A stretch of DNA of 11,967 nucleotides from JAKFWF01 sp031367505 (GTDB lineage: Bacteria > Pseudomonadota > Alphaproteobacteria > Rhizobiales > Hyphomicrobiaceae), in the NCBI GenBank assembly GCA_031367505.1, contig JANLPY010000576.1:1-11967 (forward strand), in the 5' to 3' direction. Every line of letters starts with the position of its first letter. The first letter of the stretch is position 1. The translations under genes and the position numbers were made by a program. The notes under the pieces were generated by a model, which was given only the letters and a program-made list of their open reading frames with translations, had not been told where the DNA came from and did no database searches. Below are positions 1 to 5,093 of this stretch, in pieces.

Positions 1-22
1 TGATAGCAGCGAATGCCTGGCC

Positions 23-337
23 TCAAATTGTCGTTTCAGGAATATTACGAACGGCGATAATTCTGCCGTCGACGTACACCGCAATAAACTCCAGCCACTC
101 CCATGATGGGTCGCGAGGGGTGCCTGCCCCCCGGTAGAATCGAACCTCTCCCGTGAAGTGAGGGCGGGGTTCTCCGCCCGTCGAAATATGATCATCAGCA
201 AGGACTACCGTCTCCATCTCACACTCGAGAGATTTTGTCTGCCAGCCGTCGGAGAGGATTTCTTTGTGGCCAAGGTACTGCTCGCGAACCAGGTTTCGAA
301 CCGTCTCACTCAACGACACATCATCGAACAGTCCCAT
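23..337 (-). CDS. Phage hypothetical protein, 'MGLFDD' family
   Basis: A 104-residue protein of unknown function. It begins MGLFDDV and contains WQTKSLECEM near residue 32 and TGEVRFYR near residue 62, followed by a W-E-F-x-A-x-Y-x-x-G-R stretch. From memory this order (FQTK-L-C-E, then a G-x-x-x-F-Y strand, then an aromatic strand ending in a turn) recurs in small proteins encoded by temperate phages of Proteobacteria. I know no established function. It is the last gene of the left minus-strand cluster inside the window. Its ATG lies 10 bases beyond the stop of the Acb2-like gene, and GAGGG just upstream serves as Shine-Dalgarno. That site is a diverged copy of the cassette found at the other junctions of this cluster. 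The fold looks mostly beta. It is probably a real gene. Confidence 0.75.
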   Translation of the reverse strand: MGLFDDVSLSETVRNLVREQYLGHKEILSDGWQTKSLECEMETVVLADDHISTGGEPRPHFTGEVRFYRGAGTPRDPSWEWLEFIAVYVDGRIIAVRNIPETTI

Positions 338-347
338 TACCCGGCCC

Positions 348-596
348 TCATTTGCTATCTTCGGGGAGGTCGATCCGGGCCGGCTGGAAAACTGCGCGAT
401 TGGCCCACATAAACGCCTCTTGGATGCCCGTGCGAGCGATGGCGATCATGCGCTTGTCGTAGTCCGGATGCGCCATGATCGTGTCGAGGTGACGCAATAC
501 GCGTTCCTCTAACGCTTTCGCTGTATTGACCGTCTGCACCCTGTCGTCGCTTTGTGGCTGGTAGCCTGCGACGGGTAGTCCTGCGTGTTGCGTCAT
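348..596 (-). CDS. Acb2/Tad1-type cyclic-oligonucleotide sponge (anti-CBASS), probable
   Basis: An 82-residue protein starting MTQHAGLPVAGYQPQSD. It matches my recollection of the short helical Acb2/Tad1 hairpin family of phage proteins. These bind cyclic di- and trinucleotides and so blind CBASS, and in related proteins Thoeris, defence. Visible signature: GY-x-PQ near residues 11-15, a long helix with NTAKALEERVLRHLD (24-38), then D-x-R-x-x-A-I-x-R-T-x-I-x-E-x-F-M near 47-63 and NRAVFQPARIDLPED near 66-80. The frame is open upstream to 665. I chose the ATG at 596 because the conserved AAAGGAAGG ribosome site (606-614) lies 9 bases upstream and the extra 23 residues would only read through that site and the preceding gene. 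The location in an accessory gene cluster fits a counter-defence role. The family call rests on motif memory; the function is inferred. Confidence 0.7.
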   Translation of the reverse strand: MTQHAGLPVAGYQPQSDDRVQTVNTAKALEERVLRHLDTIMAHPDYDKRMIAIARTGIQEAFMWANRAVFQPARIDLPEDSK

Positions 597-615
597 TTCC
601 GTTGGCCTTCCTTTG

Positions 616-846
616 CTAAGTTTCGACACCCGTTTGCGGCACGTCTCTGGGAGGATCTGCGGCATCAGCCGCGCTCAGTAGTGTATTCGCCAATACCCGA
701 GCCTCGTCTGGATCAAGATGCACGTCGATGCGGACGCCGTCCGGGCTGATTTCCAGGGAGACATGCCGCCCATACCCAACATGAGCCGTCACATAAATTT
801 GCTTTGTGACCTCGCTGTAGAAAATCGGTTCCGCCGTTGCGCTCAC
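616..846 (-). CDS. Hypothetical small phage protein
   Basis: A 76-residue protein of unknown function starting at GTG (846). It has the cassette ribosome site AAAGGAAGG (854-862) 7 bases upstream. The N-terminal half alternates hydrophobic residues as in beta strands (FYSEVTKQIYVTAHV, then HVSLEISPDGVRIDVHL). The C-terminal half is a predicted helix (DPDEARVLANTLLSAADAA). The ending is Pro/Asp rich. The layout of strands followed by a DPDEA-x-x-LA helix resembles other short phage accessory proteins, but I cannot name a family. It sits 19 bases upstream of the Acb2-like start and would be co-transcribed with it. Confidence 0.65.
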   Translation of the reverse strand: MSATAEPIFYSEVTKQIYVTAHVGYGRHVSLEISPDGVRIDVHLDPDEARVLANTLLSAADAADPPRDVPQTGVET

Positions 847-891
847 GGTGAGGCCTTCCTTTGCTAAGTTTCGAGACCATATCCCAGCCTT

Positions 892-1149
892 TTATGTACG
901 CTTTCTGATGCGTATGTCGATCAAGTTGGCGCACTGCTCGAATGCATCGCGATGATGTCGTGGCACGTCGTCGTCCCATTCAGGGTATGCGACAGCCGTC
1001 ACGTCGCGATGGCACGCCTCGCGTTCCGCTAGTATCGCAGCACGTAGCGTATGAGCGAACGCCTGGATCGCTCGGGTCGAACCGAAATCGGACGGTGGCA
1101 GGCCCATAGCGCAACGCCGCGCCGCGTCTTCGCACTCATCCATCGTCAT
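892..1149 (-). CDS. Hypothetical small phage protein
   Basis: An 85-residue protein. It starts MTMDECEDAARRCAMGL and has a helix with LRAAILAEREACHRD near residues 35-49. It ends with a basic helix (CANLIDIRIRKRT). The pattern 'A-x-x-AEREAC ... A-x-x-I-x-x-R-I-R' is frequent in small phage proteins of unknown role. The ATG at 1149 is preceded by the cassette ribosome site (1157-1165) at a 7-base spacing; a second ATG two codons later (1143) is possible. The stop at 892 leaves a 45-base gap before the next gene, the longest in this cluster, and the cassette lies inside that gap. Unassigned, but very likely coding because start, ribosome site and cassette agree. Confidence 0.65.
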   Translation of the reverse strand: MTMDECEDAARRCAMGLPPSDFGSTRAIQAFAHTLRAAILAEREACHRDVTAVAYPEWDDDVPRHHRDAFEQCANLIDIRIRKRT

Positions 1150-1173
1150 CTGGCGGCCTTCCTTTGCTAAATT

Positions 1174-1428
1174 TCACCGTTGCGTGCGAGCGCAATGCCC
1201 GCACTTTTTGCAACGCGCCGAGACGCCTCCATCCGGCAATAGCCGTCCCTCGGAATAATCGTGCGAGCATTCTTCCTGCCCGCCGATTTTCTCGATGCCA
1301 ATTTCCAGACGCCTGATGATCTCGCTGGACCTATCGCCTTCGCGCCCCAACGCTTTCAGCGCGCCTATCGCCTCGCGCATCGCGTCAATCGCGTAGCGAG
1401 CGTTTGGCTTCAGTGCAGCATCAATCAT
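1174..1428 (-). CDS. Small protein with C-terminal zinc-ribbon knuckles
   Basis: An 84-residue protein. The N-terminal 50 residues look helical (MIDAALKPNARYAIDAMREA onward). The C-terminal part holds potential metal ligands: C54 and H56 (ECSHDY), then C73, C76 and C79 in a CKKCGHC cluster. This C-x-H-D ... C-x-x-C-G layout is common in phage zinc-ribbon proteins, often read as nucleic-acid or protein binding; no reaction can be assigned. The ATG at 1428 has the conserved GCAAAGGAAGGCC cassette directly upstream (1433-1445). The stop is 24 bases upstream of the next start, again with the cassette in between. Confidence 0.65.
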   Translation of the reverse strand: MIDAALKPNARYAIDAMREAIGALKALGREGDRSSEIIRRLEIGIEKIGGQEECSHDYSEGRLLPDGGVSARCKKCGHCARTQR

Positions 1429-1445
1429 GGCTGGCCTTCCTTTGC

Positions 1446-1706
1446 TTAGGCTTCCAACGTTTTGATGTACGCACGCAGCGCGATCATCGCCTTGCGCATG
1501 GCGCGAAGCTGGACCAGGGAGAACTCGTCCTCGTAATGCTCTAACTTGGACGTCATTGCGCTCAATTCACGCCGTGCATTGTCAAGTGATCGGAGCCGGA
1601 TCACGACGGCGCCGCTACGGATCCCTGGGTGGAGGGGTCCGGGCCGCTCCACGCCTACCATCGCTCGCCGATAGGCCGCCGCGCTCGGGTCTTTTCTGCC
1701 ATGCAT
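1446..1706 (-). CDS. Hypothetical helical protein, first gene of the left minus operon
   Basis: An 86-residue protein of unknown function. The first 40 residues are Pro/Gly/Arg rich. The second half is strongly helical and may form a coiled coil (DNARRELSAMTSKLEHYEDE, then QLRAMRKAMIALRAYIKTLEA). It is the promoter-proximal gene of the left cluster. The start at 1706 has AAAAGGAAGGCC upstream (1714-1723), a variant of the cassette. An internal ATG at the residues MTSKLEH would give a shorter, entirely helical protein and cannot be excluded. The stop codon TAA is itself part of the cassette (TAAGCAAAGGAAGG) of the following gene. Confidence 0.55.
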   Translation of the reverse strand: MHGRKDPSAAAYRRAMVGVERPGPLHPGIRSGAVVIRLRSLDNARRELSAMTSKLEHYEDEFSLVQLRAMRKAMIALRAYIKTLEA

Positions 1707-1735
1707 GATGCGGCCTTCCTTTTCTTCGATTGCTG

Positions 1736-1776
1736 TGTTGGCGTGAATAAAACACGCATCAGCTATTGCGTCAACA
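1736..1776. promoter_or_regulatory. Divergent promoter/operator region
   Basis: The 95 bases between the minus gene ending at 1706 and the plus gene starting at 1802 must hold promoters for both arms. For the minus strand, TTGACG (complement of 1769-1774) and TTTATT (complement of 1746-1751) are spaced 17 bases apart, a credible promoter. For the plus strand only weak elements are seen, such as TTGCGT at 1766 and CTATTT at 1788. Two inverted repeats overlap them: GCGTG (1741-1745) with CACGC (1753-1757), and TGTTGGCG (1736-1743) with CGTCAACA (1769-1776, one mismatch). These are candidate binding sites for a regulator. No Shine-Dalgarno is visible before ATG 1802. Confidence 0.5.
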
Positions 1777-1801
1777 CTAAATCAATGCTATTTCCGAAAT
1801 T

Positions 1802-2380
1802 ATGCACAAAGACACGACATGGACGATTGGCTTTGCCCGCAAGACGGCGCGGCACAAGTCGATCGCCGAGCAGGATCGCCAACTGCGTGGTGCCGGCGCG
1901 ATCCGGATCATCACGAGTCTGCCTGCTCTCTACCGCGCTGTGCGCAAGGGCGCCGGAGATGTCGTCGTGGTGCAGTGCGCGTACCTGCTGGCCGATCCGG
2001 ACCATGGCCGTAGCCAGGGTGGCGCTCGGACGTCGCTGCGTGCCGTGCTCGACGAGCTGCGCAAGCGCGGCGCCGCCGTGCACGATCTGGAGACGGGCGT
2101 TCGCGCCTCGACGGCTGACGAGTATCTGCGGCTGGAGCGGGCTGGCACTGACGCCCTGTCGCGCACGCGTGCTGGGGCTCGCAAGATCGGTCGCCCGGCA
2201 GTGGAAATACCCGTCGACAAGCAAGCGGCGGTGCGCGCGATCTGGCATAATACGGTGGCGTATCGCACCGACAATGACGCACGGCTGGCGATTGCCCAGC
2301 AGCACGGAATTGCAATCAGCGTGTCGGGGCTGATCCGACGATTTGAGCGGTCGGGCCGTGGCGCCCGAAAGCAACGGTAG
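1802..2380 (+). CDS. Serine-recombinase-like protein lacking the catalytic serine; probable DNA-binding regulator
   Basis: A 192-residue protein that lines up by eye with the resolvase/invertase fold. TIGFARKTA (8-16) takes the place of the usual GYARVST. SIAEQDRQLRGAG (20-32) corresponds to the QxxxLxxAG helix, GDVVVVQ (52-58) to the buried strand, LDELRKRGAAVHDLETG (83-99) to the LxxxG-x-x-L-x-E-x-I element, and RTRAGARKIGRPA (121-133) to the hinge. A C-terminal segment (134-183) resembles the Hin-type helix-turn-helix. The nucleophilic serine aligns with T15, and the Arg-rich active-site LDRLGR loop reads CAYLLAD, so strand exchange looks impossible. First gene of the plus operon next to the divergent promoter, which suggests a regulatory or architectural role (inference). 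No ribosome site is visible, so a leaderless message is possible. It ends KQR* inside the AAGCAACGGTAGGAG cassette. Confidence 0.65.
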   Translation: MHKDTTWTIGFARKTARHKSIAEQDRQLRGAGAIRIITSLPALYRAVRKGAGDVVVVQCAYLLADPDHGRSQGGARTSLRAVLDELRKRGAAVHDLETGVRASTADEYLRLERAGTDALSRTRAGARKIGRPAVEIPVDKQAAVRAIWHNTVAYRTDNDARLAIAQQHGIAISVSGLIRRFERSGRGARKQR

Positions 2381-2392
2381 GAGCGAATCGCG

Positions 2393-2620
2393 ATGGCGGG
2401 GCGGAAAGTCGGCGTTGGCTTCAACGCGCCGCTCGTCATCGACGGGCGAATGACTGGCTATGATGTTGCGCTCGGATACGCCCTGATGCGGCGCATTGCA
2501 CGATCTGGGATTGGACAGCGCAAGGGATTTCGCTGGCAGCGGTGCGCGTCGCTTGTCGAGACGCTCCGCGATCACCGCCAAGAATTCACGTCAAGACCAA
2601 AATCGACGAAGCAACGATAG
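2393..2620 (+). CDS. Hypothetical small basic protein
   Basis: A 75-residue protein with many Arg/Lys residues. It contains FNAPLVIDGRMTGYDVALGYALMRRIARSG, which suggests a strand-turn followed by a helix, and ends STKQR*. The cassette TAGGAG (2378-2383), which includes the stop of the resolvase-like gene, is its ribosome site at a 9-base spacing. Its own stop lies in the next cassette copy (2609-2623). The small basic character may mean nucleic-acid binding, but I recognise no family. Confidence 0.6.
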   Translation: MAGRKVGVGFNAPLVIDGRMTGYDVALGYALMRRIARSGIGQRKGFRWQRCASLVETLRDHRQEFTSRPKSTKQR

Positions 2621-2632
2621 GAGAGATCCAAA

Positions 2633-2851
2633 ATGTCAGACGTGATGAGCAGTCGCCCGATGACGCCAGAGCAAATCGCATTCGCAGACGAGCTGCGCCG
2701 GGATTTCGAGGCACTGAACGGCAAACTTTATTTGCCAGGAACACACGACGGGCGGTCTGACGCGGCTCGTCTTTACGCTCTCGCCAGGACGCAACTTGAA
2801 TTGGCGTGCATGGCGGCAGTCAAGGCCGTGTCAAGAACGAAGCAACGATAG
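2633..2851 (+). CDS. Hypothetical small helical protein
   Basis: A 72-residue protein of unknown function. It has MTPEQIAFADELRRDFEALN near residues 10-29 and a second helix SDAARLYALARTQLELACMAAVKAV near 42-66, so probably a two-helix hairpin. It ends SRTKQR*. The last five codons and stop nearly repeat those of the gene before (STKQR*) because both are overlapped by the repeated cassette. Ribosome site TAGGAG ends at 2623, 9 bases before ATG. It is embedded between the cassette copies at 2609-2623 and 2840-2853. Confidence 0.65.
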   Translation: MSDVMSSRPMTPEQIAFADELRRDFEALNGKLYLPGTHDGRSDAARLYALARTQLELACMAAVKAVSRTKQR

Positions 2852-2860
2852 GATGCGACG

Positions 2861-3064
2861 ATGCTATTCGCTTTGATCCGCGCGAAAGCTGATGAGGACG
2901 CAGATGGGCGGCCCGTCATCACGGTCGAATTCGGATCGCGATCAAGAACAACAGCATTCGTGCTGGAAGCATGGGCCGAAATGCGGCCCGACATGGCGCG
3001 TCAAATAGCGCAGGAACTATTGGAGGCTGCCGAGATGGTTGAGCGAGGAGCGACGCCGTGCTGA
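2861..3064 (+). CDS. Hypothetical small protein
   Basis: A 67-residue protein: two or three predicted strands (ALIRAKADEDADGRPVITVEFG, TTAFVLEA) followed by an amphipathic helix (DMARQIAQELLEAAEMVE). It is unassigned; the strand-strand-helix order resembles the 616-846 minus-strand protein, which also ends in a D-x-A-x-x-A-x-x-L-L helix followed by a short polar tail. The start has TAGGA from the cassette at 2840-2853. The last 7 bases overlap the GTG start of the next gene, indicating translational coupling. Confidence 0.6.
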   Translation: MLFALIRAKADEDADGRPVITVEFGSRSRTTAFVLEAWAEMRPDMARQIAQELLEAAEMVERGATPC

Positions 3065-3294
3065 CTTTCGGACGAAAGACGGAGATGGTGACGCTGAGCG
3101 AGTCTATCGGCTCAAGCGGTGCCGGAATGTCTGTTGAGCTTGGGGATGATGGCGTTTTGCCGTGTGTAATCATTTACGGGACGTGGGTATTCGTGCGCGT
3201 CGGAGACACCCGCGAATACATCGCGCAAATGGCTGCCGTTGTGCACCAGCACGACATGGTGGCAGTGCCGCTGCAACGAATTTACTACGGTTAA
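3058..3294 (+). CDS. Hypothetical beta-rich protein
   Basis: A 78-residue protein starting at GTG 3058, overlapping the previous stop by 7 bases with GCGAGGAG upstream as ribosome site. It has several short hydrophobic strands (MVTLSES, GMSVELG, LPCVIIYGTWVFVRVG, MVAVPLQRIYYG). No family recognised. The fold looks like a small beta barrel or sandwich. The following 80 bases to 3374 hold no obvious gene apart from a possible upstream extension of the next one. Confidence 0.55.
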   Translation: MLTFGRKTEMVTLSESIGSSGAGMSVELGDDGVLPCVIIYGTWVFVRVGDTREYIAQMAAVVHQHDMVAVPLQRIYYG

Positions 3295-3333
3295 AACGGG
3301 CGGGGAAACAATCACGGAACCCCATGAAATTCT

Positions 3334-3353
3334 GCGCGCCCTTCGGAGCGCGC
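3334..3353 (+). other. GC-rich hairpin with UUCG-type loop ahead of the 3375 gene
   Basis: GCGCGC at 3334-3339 pairs with GCGCGC at 3348-3353. Inside, C3341 and G3346 close a TTCG loop; C3340 and A3347 form the only mismatch. In RNA this would be a stable hairpin 16 bases upstream of the Shine-Dalgarno of the next gene. No T-run follows, so it is not a standard terminator. It could stabilise or process the operon transcript. Confidence 0.5.
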
Positions 3354-3374
3354 CAGCAAAGTGAAGGAGCGCCC

Positions 3375-3617
3375 ATGAACCGTGCTGGAGAAGAGCAGTT
3401 GCGCCAGATTGAGGCCAAGAGCCCGCACCCAGGGGTGCACTCGGGAGACCTCATCAACAGGCCTGCCACGCGATGGCTGATAGATGAAGGGTACGCCAAG
3501 AACAGCAGTGGATCGTCAGCGTCTCTGGCTTATGTGACCATAACGGATGCTGGCCGCGCCATGCTAGGCATGTTCGAAGATGGCAACAGCGGGCGCAAGC
3601 CAAAACCAACAGCCTAA
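3375..3617 (+). CDS. Small winged-helix-like protein
   Basis: An 80-residue protein. The section LRQIEAKSPHP, LINRPATRWLIDEGYA and LAYVTITDAGRAML resembles a winged helix. A recognition-type helix is followed by a wing ('x-L-I-x-E-G-Y ... Y-V-T-I-T-D-A-G-R-A-M-L'), and T-D-A-G-R is the usual ending of wing helices in small phage and MarR-like regulators. The frame is open back to 3162 with an in-frame ATG at 3324, but only the ATG at 3375 has a good ribosome site (GAAGGAG, 3363-3369), so I use it. Function unproven; DNA binding is an inference. Confidence 0.6.
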   Translation: MNRAGEEQLRQIEAKSPHPGVHSGDLINRPATRWLIDEGYAKNSSGSSASLAYVTITDAGRAMLGMFEDGNSGRKPKPTA

Positions 3618-3634
3618 GAGGGAGGGACTTGGTG

Positions 3635-3766
3635 ATGATTCCAGTCGCCGCAGTCGTGGTCTTCGTGGCATGCCTGCTTGTATTCTTTGACGCCGTTGAC
3701 CGAACTAAGTCGTCATGCATTGAGAATGGCCGCAAGTTCACAATCTATGGATGTGAAGCAAAATAA
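3635..3766 (+). CDS. Single-pass membrane microprotein
   Basis: A 43-residue protein. It starts MIPVAAVVVFVACLLVFFDA, a clear transmembrane segment of about 17 hydrophobic residues starting right at the N-terminus. A polar tail with two cysteines follows (RTKSSCIENGRKF, then GCEAK). It could be an N-in anchor or an uncleaved signal. GGAGGG at 3621-3626 is the ribosome site. GTG 3632, directly before the ATG, could also start. The stop TAA lies in a cassette-like AAGCAAAATAAGGAG (3756-3770), where the repeat is read in a different frame than in the genes ending KQR*. I know no homologue. Confidence 0.6.
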   Translation: MIPVAAVVVFVACLLVFFDAVDRTKSSCIENGRKFTIYGCEAK

Positions 3767-3777
3767 GGAGGGCGACG

Positions 3778-4026
3778 ATGAAGCCATGGTGGGTGAAATT
3801 TGAATACGGCAAACCGGCATGCGTGAACACCGAATGGTCTGATGATGAAGATCGCGCCATTCTACTGGCAAGCGAGGCGACGGGTCGTGTTGCGCTAAGT
3901 GCAGAGCCGTTGCCGTACCAAGCAAGTCCGCAAGTCGGCACGCTCAGGGCTGAGGCGTGGTGCAGTTCGCCAGATACGTGCGCCGGGAACAGTTCGTGTC
4001 CACGCACTTACGCATGTTCGAACTGA
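3778..4026 (+). CDS. Cys-rich phage hypothetical protein (MKPWW...LPYPA-type)
   Basis: An 82-residue protein. The N-terminal strand (MKPWWVKFEYGKPACV) is followed by an acidic helix, then LPYQASPQV near 45-53. The tail has four cysteines (C62, C68, C74, C80) ending CPRTYACSN. This layout, with an aromatic start, an 'LPYPA-x-P' motif and a C-x5-C-x5-C-x5-C tail ending in CS, is one I recall from several temperate phages of Proteobacteria, all without function. The cysteines probably bind zinc or form disulfides. A strong ribosome site AAGGAGGG precedes the ATG and contains part of the stop region of the membrane microprotein. Confidence 0.7.
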   Translation: MKPWWVKFEYGKPACVNTEWSDDEDRAILLASEATGRVALSAEPLPYQASPQVGTLRAEAWCSSPDTCAGNSSCPRTYACSN

Positions 4027-4054
4027 CTGCAACTGAGAAATATAGGGAGCGACC

Positions 4055-4327
4055 ATGACTAGCGCACTTGAAACAGGCCGAGCCGACCGTGAAGTGAACC
4101 TCGATGAGCGTTCGCTACACATGCGGGTCAAATGGTTCGTCGAGAAGTGGACGACGGCAATGGACCTCAACAAGCGGGACGCTGCCGAGTTGAATGCCGA
4201 CCTCGTTATGGTTGTGCAATCCGTCCACAGGGACGCCAGCCGCGAAACGCACGCTCTGCTGACGAAGGCGCTGATGGCGATGCCGCCTCAACCGATCTTC
4301 GTGCCGAAATTCACGCAGGAACAATAG
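4055..4327 (+). CDS. Hypothetical helical protein
   Basis: A 90-residue protein that is mostly helical: DERSLHMRVKWFVEKWTTAMDL (17-38), then a long helix NADLVMVVQSVHRDASRETHALLTKALMAM. It ends IFVPKFTQEQ*. No recognised family. The ribosome site TAGGGAG lies 7-8 bases before the ATG in a stretch (TAGGGAGCGACC) resembling the 3' half of the repeated cassette. Its own stop, CAATAGGAG, is another diverged cassette and feeds the next gene. Confidence 0.6.
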   Translation: MTSALETGRADREVNLDERSLHMRVKWFVEKWTTAMDLNKRDAAELNADLVMVVQSVHRDASRETHALLTKALMAMPPQPIFVPKFTQEQ

Positions 4328-4336
4328 GAGCAGACC

Positions 4337-4660
4337 GTGGCAACCGCGACCAAGCCAAACACGTGCGACCGCTGCGGTGCAACTCCAGCGCCTCGTCCTG
4401 GTCCGCTGTGCATCAAGTGCGATGACGATCTGGATGCGCGCCATGGCAAGGCTGTGCTGGATGCGATGGAAAGTAAAAACGAGCGCCTTGCGGAACGGCT
4501 GATGAAAATGGCCGCAAAGAGATCGACCGAAACGGCGTTCGGCTGGACGCATCCCGACTGCGAGGTTTTGCAAGCGGCAGCGTCCACGCTTCGCGGAGCG
4601 CCGGAACGCCGTGCCGATCCGTATCCGGTCGGCGTCCTATCGAAATCAACTAGTCAATAG
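4337..4660 (+). CDS. Zinc-ribbon protein of unknown function
   Basis: A 107-residue protein starting at GTG 4337, with TAGGAG ending 9 bases upstream. The N-terminus carries a paired knuckle, C10-x2-C13 (CDRCGATPAP) and C25-x2-C28 (LCIKCDDD), typical of a small zinc ribbon. A helical middle follows (KAVLDAMESKNERLAERLMKMAAK) and a Pro/Ser/Arg-rich tail. The zinc knuckle plus helical stalk may serve protein or nucleic-acid binding. It is one of at least five paired-cysteine proteins in this operon. Confidence 0.65.
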   Translation: MATATKPNTCDRCGATPAPRPGPLCIKCDDDLDARHGKAVLDAMESKNERLAERLMKMAAKRSTETAFGWTHPDCEVLQAAASTLRGAPERRADPYPVGVLSKSTSQ

Positions 4661-4672
4661 CAGGAGGCGAGC

Positions 4673-4843
4673 GTGCCGAGATCAGACGACAACTGCCGCG
4701 CGTGTGGTAAATCTGTCGGAGTGACAGGCGAGAGCCACAAGTGGCGCGAGACCGTCGAAGATGGACGGCTGGTCGTTTTCCGGTTGTGCCTCATGGGCTG
4801 CGAAGCGCCAGCGCCAAAGACAAAGGCCAAGCAAGAAAGGTAG
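4673..4843 (+). CDS. Zinc-knuckle microprotein ending KQER
   Basis: A 56-residue protein beginning at GTG 4673, with AGGAGG (4662-4667) as ribosome site. It has C8-x2-C11 (NCRACGKSVG) and C39-x3-C43 (LCLMGCEAP) as probable metal ligands around a central polar segment (HKWRETVEDGRLVVF), and a Lys-rich tail ending KAKQER*. The end AAGCAAGAAAGGTAGC (4829-4844) is identical to the end of the next gene (5074-5089). The two genes therefore share a second version of the stop/ribosome-site cassette. Function unknown. Confidence 0.65.
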   Translation: MPRSDDNCRACGKSVGVTGESHKWRETVEDGRLVVFRLCLMGCEAPAPKTKAKQER

Positions 4844-4851
4844 CGACCCGA

Positions 4852-5088
4852 ATGATCCATTCATCGCAGCAGGCGGTTATGGCCAGTGAGATTGACGTTC
4901 TGTTACGCCTCTTGCGCGACGACGAAGCAGCTCTTCGCGGTTGGATCAGAGGTTATCCAGTCATCAGCCAGGCCGATCGTGCTGAATGCGATCGGTTGTC
5001 CGTATGTCCGGATTGTGGAGAGAACACCACAACGCGTTGCCGCAAGTGCGGGTATCGAAAGCAACCGAAGTCGAAGCAAGAAAGGTAG
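4852..5088 (+). CDS. Small zinc-ribbon protein ending KQER
   Basis: A 78-residue protein. The helical N-terminal half (ASEIDVLLRLLRDDEAALRGWI) is followed by a zinc ribbon with C52-x2-C55 (VCPDCGENTT) and C63-x2-C66 (RCRKCGYRK), then a basic tail ending SKQER*. The frame is open from 4741, inside the previous gene. ATG 4852 lies 11 bases after AAAGG of the cassette; ATG 4879 is an alternative with a GGCGG-like site and would drop nine residues. The CPxCG ... CRKCGYR ribbon is of the kind that often contacts nucleic acid, but no specific family is recognised. Confidence 0.6.
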   Translation: MIHSSQQAVMASEIDVLLRLLRDDEAALRGWIRGYPVISQADRAECDRLSVCPDCGENTTTRCRKCGYRKQPKSKQER

Positions 5089-5093
5089 CAGAA

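Larger units (their letters stand above)
343..1728 (-). repeat. Six-copy stop/Shine-Dalgarno cassette of the left minus-strand cluster
   Basis: On the minus strand each gene of the cluster is preceded by the same short sequence, core GCAAAGGAAGGCC. Copies read on the plus strand lie at 343-357 (diverged, GCAAATGAGGGCC), 604-626, 852-874, 1155-1176, 1433-1448 and 1712-1728 (GAAAAGGAAGGCC). Four copies share the 13-base core exactly. The 604-626 and 852-874 copies are identical over 23 bases, extending upstream through CGAAACTTA. The cassette supplies the Shine-Dalgarno AAAGGAAGG. At 1446-1448 it also supplies the stop codon of the gene before, and at 348-350 the diverged copy contains one. Confidence 0.85.

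Noticed and set aside
1629..2333. 234-residue plus-strand frame
   Set aside because: It runs in a shifted frame across the end of the 1446 gene and most of the 1802 gene. Composition is Arg/Ser/Cys rich as in shadow translation, and the ribosome-site and motif evidence favours 1802-2380.
1763..2581. 272-residue minus-strand frame
   Set aside because: Antisense to the resolvase-like gene and its follower. No family motif, no ribosome site, Arg-rich shadow composition.
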